From Mortierella alpina (lineage: Eukaryota; Mortierellomycota; Mortierellomycetes; Mortierellales; Mortierellaceae): a stretch of DNA of 64,000 bases. Numbering within the stretch: the stretch's first letter is position 1; each line of letters opens with the position of its first letter. Shown piece after piece: positions 1 to 9,400 of the stretch. The DNA lies in NCBI GenBank assembly GCA_029449245.1, contig JANATF010000021.1, positions 248,001 to 312,000 on the forward strand, given 5' to 3'. The notes beneath the pieces were generated by a model. That model made no database searches. It saw nothing but the letters and a program-made list of their open reading frames with translations, and was not told the DNA's origin. Both the position numbers and the translations under genes were made by a program.

Positions 1-66
1 TCAGAGGGCCGCTGGCTCGAGTGGGTCACTCGCTCGCTCAGTTGACTCGCTCAGCTCACAGCTCTA
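1..66 (+). mobile_element. Right terminus of a hAT transposon copy
   Basis: These 66 bases match the last 66 bases of the complete hAT element at 17136-17201 with only three substitutions. Both end in the terminal bases agctcta and carry the same gctcgct subterminal repeats, and they lie in the same orientation. The body of this copy therefore lies left of the window. The next eight bases (67-74, gaaagacc) would be its target duplication, which cannot be checked here. Confidence 0.85.
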
Positions 67-74
67 GAAAGACC
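60..74. repeat. Left target-site duplication of the LINE
   Basis: The 15-mer agctctagaaagacc at 60-74 recurs perfectly at 6047-6061. It brackets the LINE exactly. The minus-strand poly(A) tail (T run at 75-83) abuts this copy, as expected from target-primed reverse transcription. Confidence 0.92.
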
Positions 75-312
75 TTTTTTTTTGTTTATAAGAGATTTAT
101 TGCGTCAGAGTGTGTGCAAAAATTCAATACTCCCCACCATAGGAGTCGCCGCCGATCAAAAGGATATAAAAATGAATACTTTCTGCAAGTACAAAAGTTA
201 CATCAAAGGGGAGAAGGAGAGAGAAGAGAGAAATATAACAGGTAACAGGGTAGAAGGGGTCCAAGCAACGTAGAGTACAAAAGAAACAAGAGAAAGGAAA
301 TCAAGTACAGTG

Positions 313-1242
313 TTAGGTGGGGAAATTAGTGTCCGTCGTCAGGTCTGCTGCGGGTGTAGGCGGTTGGTGTCGCGCCTCCCTTTTGCGTCGCTCCTCCATC
401 TGTGCCAAAACTTGAGTGAGCGCGATGTCAACGGCGCTTAGAACTCTCGTGTTGTCAAAGATCTGATTCTCACGGATGAAGGCGAAGTGGTGACGCCAGA
501 TGGTGGCCAAGATGGATCCGAGCAGGAGGATGATGGGTACGTTGTTGAAAGGTGTCAGTGTCTCTGGTCGGGGGAAAAAGAGACGTTCAACCTGATCGGC
601 TGTCCAAGTGTGATCTTTGATGTACTTGGTCAGCGCTCCTTGCCAGACCGCGAGCTTCTGGGGGCAGCTGAAGAGGAGGTGTTGGTCCGTTTCGATCGCA
701 TTATTGCAGATACGACAGATGGGCTCTACCACGTCTGGGATGATTGCATGAAGACGGACGCCAGAGGGGAGTTTGTTAATTAAAAGGCGCCACCAGACGT
801 TGCGAACGTTGTGGGGCATCTCAGCCCTCCAGAAACCAGTCCAAAAACGGGCCGTGAATGGCGGTGGGGCTGGGTCCATGGGAGGGTTTTGAGGTTGTGG
901 TGCGGGGGGTTGGTAGATCCTGTCGAAGGCAGCACGGCGGAAAATCCTCGTACTCGCGATCCCAAAGGCGCCTTTTCTGGAGTCGTCGACGATAATGGCA
1001 TTAATGTGGTCAGCCAGGTCGTCCTCCAGTAACAGTGGTCCAATGTTATCCAGTGCTCGTTGTAGCACCGGGTGAGGGGTGAAATGGTGGTTTCTGATAT
1101 TGTCCTCCAGGGCTCTCCTGTGTCTGTGACCAGCAACCCGTTCAGCTGAAGGAATGTGAAACGTGTAGGCAAGTTTTATGGTAGGAAAGTAAGTGAGAAA
1201 AAGATGTCGGTCCACACTGACCACACACCGGTATTTATACAT
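313..1242 (-). pseudogene. LINE ORF2 C-terminal zinc-binding fragment (zf-RVT)
   Basis: The open frame carries the reverse-transcriptase zinc-binding module: VWWRLLINKLPSGVRL, then CRICNNAIETDQHLLFSC with paired Cys and a His/Cys, followed by a leucine-rich tail. In related elements this module is continuous with the reverse transcriptase. Here about 360 bp without a matching frame (1243-1602) separates them. The real match probably begins near 1150 (SAERVAGHRHRR onward), not at the first Met. It is best read as the detached end of ORF2. Confidence 0.75.
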
Positions 1243-1602
1243 GTTTATTGTTACTACAGAGATGTAATGTTGGGTAAATAGATAGGTGAAGGAGTCATTG
1301 CCAAGAGATGGATAGCGGAAGGCTATAGCCTGGCGCGTGTCCTAGCTTCTGAATGATTGGCCATGATCCTAATTCATTAGACGTTACGCCAATACTACAT
1401 AGCATGGGTACCGGATGACTGATCCGGACCAGGAACATCTTTCTGGTTCATGTAGTTCGTGCTGGCGAAGGTCCATGATTGGTACCTGGAGCCAAGCTTC
1501 TAGATATGACATTTTGTATCTTCTAGGCAAGCACTTTCACTGTTTTGATTGGACTCGTTGGTCTTTGTTAAGGAGTCTACGATAGTAGACGCGTTCGTAT
1601 CT
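1243..1602. other. Segment separating the two parts of LINE ORF2
   Basis: No frame here continues ORF2. The segment contains several short perfect hairpins: gtctac-gata-gtagac near 1577-1592 and ccggat-gactg-atccgg near 1411-1427. The minus strand has a GTAAGT just upstream of the ORF2 stop and a CAG near 1146, but joining these does not preserve frame. It may be a small insertion or a decayed stretch. Confidence 0.4.
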
Positions 1603-4600
1603 CTATGTACTTACTACTGGACTCTGGTGAATATTGCACAGAATGAACTCCAGATGTCCCTCTGTCTGTTCAGCGTTCGTCCAAAAGGGCCTGAGGACAT
1701 GATCTGTACGCCAGGCGGGTGGGTGTGGTACAGGAACGCCGTCCGCGTCTAGCCATTGCGGAAGCAACGTGGCCAGCATGGTGCCGAAGGGCGCTGCCTC
1801 AGCCTCGGCTTGAGTCCAGGAAGTCGAGGGGATCGTCTTCATGGACTGCACCAAGCCTCGGAGGATCGAGTGCGGGCGGAAGTACTTCTTTCCAGGAGTC
1901 AGATAGAAGTCTGGGTTCGTAAAGGGAGCAAGAGGGTAGTCAGAGGAGGTTTGTTTGCATAGCATATCTTTGAAGAGGGAAGCCATGAATGAGGTGGAAT
2001 CAGAGCAGATCCTCTGCACCGCACGGAGTTGAAAGGCCAATGCCTGAGACCCAATGTCGACAAGTCCAAGTCCCCCCTGAGAGCGTCGTAGGCAGATGAA
2101 GTCCCACGATGGGGCAGGGAAAAAGGGCAAAGTGAACTTGCGTATCGATCCTTGTACTTTCCTCGTCCATGAGCGGGTTGGGGGTTGGACCGAAATGACA
2201 TGCCAAAGTCTGGAGAGCAGGAGAGAGTTGGCAATCAGACCTCTTCCCATGACTGAGAGCTGGCGTCCATGTAAGGCGTTGATGTGGTGTTTGATCTTGG
2301 TGTGGATATTGTCATAGAATGAGTCTCGTTGCTGTCGGGTCAGGGCAAGGGGGAATCCCAGATACGTTAGAGCATTCTCGGCTCGTTTGGAGTGGATGTG
2401 GACGTGATCCTGCTGCAGAGCGTGCGAGAGTGCGCCCGCGCTTTTGAATAATGGGAAGGCAACAGTCTTCTTCAAATTCAGTCGCGCATTCGATGCTCGT
2501 CCAAAGGTGTCCATGATTCCTTTCAGGCAAGTCCATTCGTCAACGGTCCGGATGGCTGTCCACAGATCGTCCGCATAGGCCATCAATTTCAGGGGTTCCG
2601 CTCGTGCATGGTCGCAGAGTTTGATCCCTTCTATCTCTGGACAGGCGAGGATCGTGCGGAGGAGAGGTTCGATGGCAATGTTATAGAGGAGAGGTGAGAG
2701 TGGGTCACCTTGTCTCAGTCCACGTTGTTGTGCGAATGGTTGAGCTAGGTAACCGTTGATGTTGAGGTTGATGTGGGTGTTGAAGAACAGAGTGAAGATA
2801 GAATCGATGAGGCCTGTTGGGAAACGCATCCGTTCCATGACTGCACGCAGGTATGTTGGGTGCACCCGGTCGTATGCCTTTTCCTGATCAAAAAGGATGC
2901 CAACGCCGTCGATCTTGTATCTCTCGCAGTGTTCTCTAAAGGCTGCCATGACCAGTCCATTGTCCGATATCTTCCTTCCAGGCACAAATCCTGTTTGAAA
3001 GGGGGTGATCAGAGTGTCCATTGGTCCGCGGAGGCGTAGGGTGATGATTTTAGTGAAGAGTTTCGCGTCCGAGTTGATGAGTGATAAAGGTCGCCAGTTT
3101 GCAAGGTCCGCGGCATCCCCTTTCTTGTACAACAGTATCATACAGGTCTGGAGCCATGACTGTGGCATCTTCGCGTCCGTGAGCGCCTCTGTCATGACGC
3201 TGGCAAGGAGAGAAGCAACACCGTTAATGGACAAGAGATAACCATATAGCTCAAAAGGGAATCCGTCCATGCCGGGTGCTTTCTCCCGCGCACTCTTTTC
3301 CAAGCTGAACACGATGTTTTCTGGGGTGATGTTGCGCATGAGGTACTCTCGATCGTCGTCCGAGACTGTCGCTGACTCAGGAACATGCGACAGCAAGGAG
3401 TCAATGGCACCTTGGTCAACCGGATCCGGGGTGTATAGTTTCTGGTAAAATGCTTTGCCGACGTTGCACAGGTCGTTAGGGGTGTGTACAGTGTCCGTCG
3501 AGTTTGGCACTTTCAGGTGGGTGATGGTGCGTTTGGTGGCCCTGGACTTGAGTACACGGAAAAAATACTTGCTGCATCGTTCGCCGAATTCGCGCCATTT
3601 CATCTGCGTTCGTAAAGCCCATCCAGTCATAGATTCTTCCAGGAGTCCATCGAGTCGTCTCTCGATCTCCTGCCACTGAGCCTCTAGTTCCTGGATGTAG
3701 ACCGTGTTGGGGTTGGGAGATCCTTCTTGCCATTTGATGCGCCGAAGGAGGTGTTGACGTTCTTTTTGGAGTCGTTGAGAGAGCTGTTTTTTGTCCTTGG
3801 CTCTCTGGGTACCCGCCCGTTGGAGCGCCTCCTGCAGTGAGAGTTTCAGTTGATCCCAGGCCACTTGAGGAGGCAGCCCCTCTAGGTCCTGTAGGTCACG
3901 CTGTACGATCTCCTTCAGGTGCGTCTGCAATTGTTCGTCTCGCAGCAGGGATATGTTCAGTCGCCACACTCCCGGTCCCGTTTCCAGTGCTTCTAGGCTC
4001 AGGTTGCAGGATAGCATGGAGTGGTCAGTCCAGTCGCTATGGAGATAGGTGTGTGACGGGGCAGAAACACGTTCCGCTAGCGGTGGTGACATGAAAATAT
4101 AGTCGATGGTGGTTTGAGTATGGCGGTTGTTAAAAGTGTGGATGGGTAGACTGTTGTAGGTGTTGAGTGTGTTGATAGTATGCTGGTTGAGCCATGTCTT
4201 CCAGGCCGCAGGTGCTGAGTTACGCTTGTGATGGTGGTAGTTGAAATCCCCCATGACGATGATGTCCTCGCCTGGCGACTGGAAGAAAGGCAGTTCGAGA
4301 AGATTGTTGAAAAAAGTGTTGCGTTGGCGGGTGGCCCCCGAAGGCGCATAGATGGCACAGATGTCAAACAGAGTCTGGTCACCAGTGTCCATCGAGCCGA
4401 TTGAGGCAAAAATGGCTCGTTCGTCTAGAAGGACGTACGAGGACAAGATTGTGAGTTTGGGGTGTAACAGTAGGAGTGCGCAGTGGGAGGTCCAGATGCT
4501 TTGGTGTGCGTGAAGTGAGGTGTCGAGGTGTTGTAGTAGTGGGTTGTCTTTTGGGTCAATTGATGTCTCTTGCAGCGCTAAGACGTCGATCCGCTGGGTA

Positions 4601-4695
4601 GTCAGATATTTGTGAAAATTTCTGGTGCCTGTGCGGTTGGTCGTCTTGTTGATGGTGCGTGCGTTGAGTGTAGCGATCTTGAGCGACTTTTTCAT
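1603..4695 (-). CDS. LINE ORF2: AP endonuclease and reverse transcriptase
   Basis: This 1030-residue protein nicks target DNA and reverse-transcribes the element RNA. The N-terminal endonuclease domain (about residues 1-235) shows TLNAR, LQET, the GDFN metal motif, IDYIF and a final DHSML. The reverse transcriptase (about 480-760) shows GDAADLANWRPLSLIN, FDQEKAYDRV, RGLRQGDPLSPLLYN and the catalytic YADDL. The frame stops at 1603, before the zinc-binding tail that such proteins usually carry. That tail is found in another frame at 1242-313, so the copy is probably inactive or needs a frameshift or splice that I could not establish. Confidence 0.9.
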   Translation of the reverse strand: MKKSLKIATLNARTINKTTNRTGTRNFHKYLTTQRIDVLALQETSIDPKDNPLLQHLDTSLHAHQSIWTSHCALLLLHPKLTILSSYVLLDERAIFASIGSMDTGDQTLFDICAIYAPSGATRQRNTFFNNLLELPFFQSPGEDIIVMGDFNYHHHKRNSAPAAWKTWLNQHTINTLNTYNSLPIHTFNNRHTQTTIDYIFMSPPLAERVSAPSHTYLHSDWTDHSMLSCNLSLEALETGPGVWRLNISLLRDEQLQTHLKEIVQRDLQDLEGLPPQVAWDQLKLSLQEALQRAGTQRAKDKKQLSQRLQKERQHLLRRIKWQEGSPNPNTVYIQELEAQWQEIERRLDGLLEESMTGWALRTQMKWREFGERCSKYFFRVLKSRATKRTITHLKVPNSTDTVHTPNDLCNVGKAFYQKLYTPDPVDQGAIDSLLSHVPESATVSDDDREYLMRNITPENIVFSLEKSAREKAPGMDGFPFELYGYLLSINGVASLLASVMTEALTDAKMPQSWLQTCMILLYKKGDAADLANWRPLSLINSDAKLFTKIITLRLRGPMDTLITPFQTGFVPGRKISDNGLVMAAFREHCERYKIDGVGILFDQEKAYDRVHPTYLRAVMERMRFPTGLIDSIFTLFFNTHINLNINGYLAQPFAQQRGLRQGDPLSPLLYNIAIEPLLRTILACPEIEGIKLCDHARAEPLKLMAYADDLWTAIRTVDEWTCLKGIMDTFGRASNARLNLKKTVAFPLFKSAGALSHALQQDHVHIHSKRAENALTYLGFPLALTRQQRDSFYDNIHTKIKHHINALHGRQLSVMGRGLIANSLLLSRLWHVISVQPPTRSWTRKVQGSIRKFTLPFFPAPSWDFICLRRSQGGLGLVDIGSQALAFQLRAVQRICSDSTSFMASLFKDMLCKQTSSDYPLAPFTNPDFYLTPGKKYFRPHSILRGLVQSMKTIPSTSWTQAEAEAAPFGTMLATLLPQWLDADGVPVPHPPAWRTDHVLRPFWTNAEQTEGHLEFILCNIHQSPVVST

Positions 4696-4700
4696 TGGGA

Positions 4701-6008
4701 TTATAAAGTGGACGGTTTGATCGAGGCTTGACTCAGCTGGGCGACGCTGTACGAGCCCGCGTAGGATGTGGCCCGCGGTTGTCGACGCGTCGCGATGGTG
4801 GGTGTGAGTGTGGGTGTGGATGTGGCGTCGGGAGTGGAAGTGGCGGGCACGTTGTCCTGAGTGGTGTCAGGGGAAGGGTCTTCAACGGCATCATAAAAGG
4901 GTTGTTCACTTCCCGATGAAGCATTGAGAGAATGCAAAGAGGGTAAGAGGTTATTGGTACTTCCCGTTGAAGTCCCACAACCGTGTGGGGCCAAGGCATG
5001 GTGTCTTCCATCAACAGCGGGCGTGCCTGCTTGCGCGGCGAGCAAAGTGGGGCTTGCTTCGGACTGGGTTCCAGCGGTGCTGTCCGCGGTCACGGCTCCT
5101 GTCCTGTGGGCCTCCTGTTGATAGTAGTTGTCAGACGTGTTCGTGTTGATCACGCCCTCCATAGCGCTGTCCTGTTGCACAGCCTTCAGGCGCTTCTTGC
5201 CGTTGCGCTTTTTACGTTTGGGTTGAGGCTTAGGATTATTTACGTTTGGCGCAGGTTGGGCGTTGTCGGCCTTGGTGTTGTTGGTGGCGTTGTGGGGGGT
5301 GCTGAGAGTGTCGGTGGCAGTTTTGGTGTTAATGAAAAGTCGATGACCGAAGTCAAGGATCTCGGGAACGGGGACTCTGTTGACGGGCTGTCCATCCTTG
5401 TCCACTTTGCCCTGGAGTATGACATATCCGTCCCAGGTGTAAACTTTACGGGGGTTGTTTGCAATCGTGTAATAGTATCGCCCAATCTCAGCAATGCTAC
5501 CATAGGGCTCAAAAGCCTTGGTGAATTGTTCAACCGTGATGGAATGGGGGGCGAAGCGGTAGTTGACTCTCCACAAGTCCACAGAGGAATGAATGGGAAC
5601 GCAAGGGGCATAGGTGCGGCCATTGATTGTCAGGCCTTGGTGTTTTCGAATGGTTTCGTAGTGCAAGGTGTCGTCAACAGTGATAAAAAACTGGACGGAC
5701 GTGGGGAAGGTGCGGTGGTGGAAGCTATCCACATAGGTGTAGGTGTTCAGGATCTGGGTGAGGACCTCGTCATGGTTGGAGTCTTTGCGAGGGAGGGTGT
5801 AGACGAGGGTTTGGGGAACTGGCGACTTGACATGCAGGTTCATTCCCTCCGGAATGGCCTGGCTTCGAAAAAAAGTTTCGCACTTTTTGGTGCGAGCAGG
5901 GGCAGGGGATGGGGAATGGTGATTGCTTTTGAGCTTAGACGCATACGACACCGCCATGGTGTCATTGGCGTTGGAGCTACCCCCCACGTTAATGTTGCCG
6001 TGGGACAT
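4701..6008 (-). CDS. LINE ORF1 protein
   Basis: This 435-residue protein is the first ORF of the LINE and is expected to bind the element RNA as part of the retrotransposition particle. The first ~230 residues look like a compact RNA-binding region (the segment around LWRVNYRFAPHSITVEQFTKAF resembles an RRM-like fold, by inspection only). A basic patch follows (KRKKRNGKKRLK, about residue 265). The last ~150 residues are low-complexity Ser/Thr/Pro-rich sequence. I see no CCHC knuckle. The stop is only five bases from the ORF2 start, which suggests both are read from one transcript. The start was chosen because it lies just inside the target duplication with a ~38-base leader. Confidence 0.75.
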   Translation of the reverse strand: MSHGNINVGGSSNANDTMAVSYASKLKSNHHSPSPAPARTKKCETFFRSQAIPEGMNLHVKSPVPQTLVYTLPRKDSNHDEVLTQILNTYTYVDSFHHRTFPTSVQFFITVDDTLHYETIRKHQGLTINGRTYAPCVPIHSSVDLWRVNYRFAPHSITVEQFTKAFEPYGSIAEIGRYYYTIANNPRKVYTWDGYVILQGKVDKDGQPVNRVPVPEILDFGHRLFINTKTATDTLSTPHNATNNTKADNAQPAPNVNNPKPQPKRKKRNGKKRLKAVQQDSAMEGVINTNTSDNYYQQEAHRTGAVTADSTAGTQSEASPTLLAAQAGTPAVDGRHHALAPHGCGTSTGSTNNLLPSLHSLNASSGSEQPFYDAVEDPSPDTTQDNVPATSTPDATSTPTLTPTIATRRQPRATSYAGSYSVAQLSQASIKPSTL

Positions 6009-6046
6009 GGGAAAGAGTTTTTTTTTGTATCAGTGATGGTGATGGT

Positions 6047-6061
6047 AGCTCTAGAAAGACC
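6047..6061. repeat. Right target-site duplication of the LINE
   Basis: Perfect copy of the 15-mer at 60-74, immediately before the 5' end of the minus-strand LINE. Confidence 0.92.
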
Positions 6062-6151
6062 GAAGACTGACTGACTGACTGTTTGTCACGTGTGTCCGTT
6101 TATCACGTGCGTCCGTTTGTCAGGTGATCGACGAAACTGGATTTTAATAGA
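6062..6151. other. Host flank between LINE and Helitron
   Basis: About 90 bp of short direct repeats (gactgactgactg, and two cacgtg-containing copies of a gtccgttt motif). No gene is visible. It ends in the host A that precedes the Helitron end. Confidence 0.5.
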
Positions 6152-6188
6152 TTAGACAAGGCTAATGAGCGCGCTTCGCGCGCTCATT
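6152..6188 (-). other. Helitron 3' terminus: hairpin plus CTAA
   Basis: Bases 6164-6174 (aatgagcgcgc) and 6178-6188 (gcgcgctcatt) form a perfect 11-bp stem around a 3-base loop. On the minus strand the hairpin is followed after eight bases by CTAA and then host T. This is the standard termination signal of Helitron rolling-circle transposition. Confidence 0.85.
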
Positions 6189-6414
6189 TGACTTGCGTTG
6201 TTCTGTGAAGAAGCGAGAGAGGAAAAATAGAGATCTGTAGAGTGCGACGGGTGTAGAGATTTTTGGTGTGAGGTGCTTTAGAAACTAATAGGATATCTGG
6301 CAGATGAAATTTTTGGTGTCAGGGAGGTGTTTAAAAAAAATGAGGACACTGTCGTGGCCAAGATTTTATTTTTCTATTCCGTTCTGAAGGGTATCTAATG
6401 GTCTCTATTGTCTA

Positions 6415-9400
6415 TTATTTGGGCCATCCTTCTTGTTCCAAGAGTGTTAGCACGTCCGGGTATACAATGTTACGGGTATAATATTCGCCAGAGTCATCGC
6501 TTTGAGGATTCTCAAGCAGCACCTTGAGATTCTTTGGATCAGTGCATCGAGATAGCGCAACGTAAAGCTGGCCATGGCTAAAGACCGGTTGTGGGAGGAA
6601 GAGGCCCACTGTATTAAGGGTCTGGCCTTGAGCCTTGTTAATGGTCATAGCGAAGGCCGGCTTGACAGGGAACTGTCGTCGCATGAACCTGCAAGGTGTC
6701 AGCTCGTCGTCCGCTGTTTCGAGGGTGATCCGAGGCAAGAATACCGTTCGATGCTGAGCAATGCCTGTAATGACCTGCACCTCGATATACTTGTTTTTGA
6801 GGGAGCGGACGATCATTCGTGTTCCGTTACAGAGACCTAAATCAGGATCGAGGTTCCGGAGGAGAATGATAGGTTGACCGATCTTGAGGTTTAGTTGATG
6901 CGGCGGCATTCCACTTGGGCACAGCGCGTTCAAGAACTCGGTGGGGTAATCGAACGATGCGTCGTCATCACAGATAGAGTCCTGACTATAGTATGTCCTT
7001 GTTCTACCTGGCATCAATTCTGTCGCCAATGAGTTTAGTCGGTCGACATTCTCATTAAGTGGCGACAATATCGCTCGATTCATTAGGATACTCGCGGGAA
7101 GTTTCTGCAAGCCGATGTTGGGGTATATGGCATTGAGAAACTGAGTGTGCACTGACTGGCTGCTTGCTTCATCGGGCTTGAAGATGAACTGGCTGGGTAT
7201 CTGGATATAGTCCGAGTGAGAGCCGAATTGGAATGATGGCTCTGTACCTTCTCCAACCCGAAGCAGAAAGTCAGCGAACGACCGATGTTCTTGATTTCCG
7301 GAGACGCGCATGTTTCTCTTGAGTTTAAGCGGCTTCACTTCAGGCCAAAACTCCAAGTTCTTGATGCACGCGGACTTGATCTGAGCAGCGGATCCTTTCA
7401 GAACCACAGGAAGTATCTGCCGAAAGTCTCCTCCCAGTACAACAACCTTTCCGCCAAATGGAAGATTCACTTCGGTTAGGTCGCGCAAGGTTTGGTCCAC
7501 AGCCTCAAAACCAAGGCGGTGCAGCATAACAGCCTCATCCCAGAATATGGCTGAGGCGTTACGGATGCGGGTTGCCCTGTCATCTTCCTTCGCGATCTTG
7601 CATACAGCGCCAGGATGCAATTTGAGGGGAATCTGGAAGGTCGAGTGCGCTGTACGTCCGTCGTGAAGAATGAGGGCTGCGATACCAGAACTTGCGACGA
7701 CGATGACATCCTTCTGAAGTCCTTGGATGTGACCGATCAAGGTGTTGTACAAAAAGGATTTGCCACTTCCTCCAGGTCCATCAATGAAAAACACTTTGTG
7801 TGGACTGTTGCCCTCGATCGCTTGCATGATGCTGTGGAAGGCTGCGGCTTGATCCTCATTCAATTTGGCGATATTTTCCTGAGCCTCGCGAATGAAAGTG
7901 ATTTGTCGCCTCTCTTTGTCGGCTAGCGCTTCTTGAGGGAGATTACCGATATATCTCAAGAAATCCTGCGGCAACTCGGGGAATTTCGATACAGAGGACC
8001 CCATTCCCTTTAGGATGCCGTCGATGTAGAAGAGGGCGATCGCCTTGGCGGTCCGGATTTGCTCGGTCTCGTTGGCCATAGTCATCACGTTGGGGCGCCT
8101 CAAAATATCCTCACACATGTCGTTGGAGAACTTTTGCCATAGCTCGCCTGGCTTAGAGGGGGTGCTGCCATGTGGATTGTATATGATGGTTGCGAACAGT
8201 TGCCGTAGTTGGGGAGGCATATGGCTGGATGCTGCTTCCTTTAGGCAGTGCTCCCACTCCTTGTCATCCTGCAGCAGATTCCTAGCGCTGCAGGCGCCTT
8301 CAAATGTATTGTATTCGATACCGTCGACGGTTCGCAAATCTCGAAAGCTGATGGCGCCCTTTACATGTAGCAACAGAATCCGGAGGCAAAAGCGCTCGTA
8401 GTCCTTTGGGGGAACATAGTACATACGCGAAATTGGCCTTTTTTCCTTATCCTCAATTTTGTGGACTCTTGGTTTCCAGCCCTTGTTTCTGTTAAAGGTG
8501 TAGTGTTGGCAAATCTCTGTGTAGAGAAGATCCTTCGCCGCTGGCTGAGGAACTCGCCCTGCATCCATCTTGGATTGGTCTCGGTTTAGCTTGAACCAAG
8601 CGGTCAGGGTGGTGTATCGATCCCTTTCTTGTTCCTCGATCTCGGCTGCACTATCTCCGGCAGCAAAGGAGATATTTTGTTCATCTTCTAGATGGACCTG
8701 CAGTCGTACGACTGATGGCGAGTGACCGTGCAAGGAGAACTCGAATATTCTCCAGAGAGCCTCCTGAGCCGATACATATCTGCAGTCTAAAAAATTTTGT
8801 ATCTCATCGAGACTCACTTTGGGTTGAGTGGGTTGAGTGGGTTGAGTGGGCTGAGTGGGTTGAGTGGGATGAGTGGGTTGAGTGGGTTGAGTGGGTTGAG
8901 TGGGTTGAGTGGGTTGAGTGGGAATGAGTTGCTGCTGACTATTACTGCCGATAGTTCCAGGTCCTGCTCCAGGTTCAGTCAAAGTTGCTGTGGATTGAAC
9001 GGACGGAACATCTCTCGCCATCTCACTGTTTGGGGGAGCCTGTGGAGCGTCGATACCGCTGGAATTGCCTTGTTCCTGATCGTCAGCAGACATTATGGCC
9101 CTGTCGTGTCCTTTGTATACATACTTGTAAATGTATTTTACAGACTTGATGGAGGAGCAGATTTCGACGTTTATATGGGCGTCGTATTTTGTACAGAGCC
9201 ACAGGTTGTGAGGGACAATCCATCGGGCATCGATATCCATTCCGAATTTCTTGACGCTGCAACTGTTGACTCTTCTACGGTAGAGGGGATATCCGTCGAC
9301 GCAGGGTATGGTTTCCTCAGAGAGTTCCCGAGGAAACCTCTTGGTGCACTTGTCGTTTTCCATGCAGACTGCGTTCTTGTTGTGGTCTCCACAGGGTCTG

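Larger units (their letters stand above)
75..6046 (-). mobile_element. Non-LTR retrotransposon (LINE) with two ORFs
   Basis: The element lies on the minus strand. It has a short 5' leader after 6046, ORF1 (6008-4701), ORF2 (4695-1603) five bases later, a separate zinc-binding C-terminal frame (1242-313), a 3'UTR and a poly(A) tail ending at 75. A perfect 15-bp target duplication flanks it. A full 5' end and a clean duplication indicate a recent full-length insertion, although the last part of ORF2 is broken. The endonuclease is of AP (exonuclease-endonuclease-phosphatase) type, as in Tad/L1-like fungal LINEs; the exact clade was not determined. Confidence 0.92.

Noticed and set aside
1146-1612. 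Intron joining the two parts of LINE ORF2
   Set aside because: GTAAGT and CAG signals exist but joining them does not keep the reading frame of the zinc-binding part.
4983-6074. 363-codon plus-strand ORF opposite LINE ORF1
   Set aside because: Antisense shadow of ORF1; it runs through the LINE boundary.
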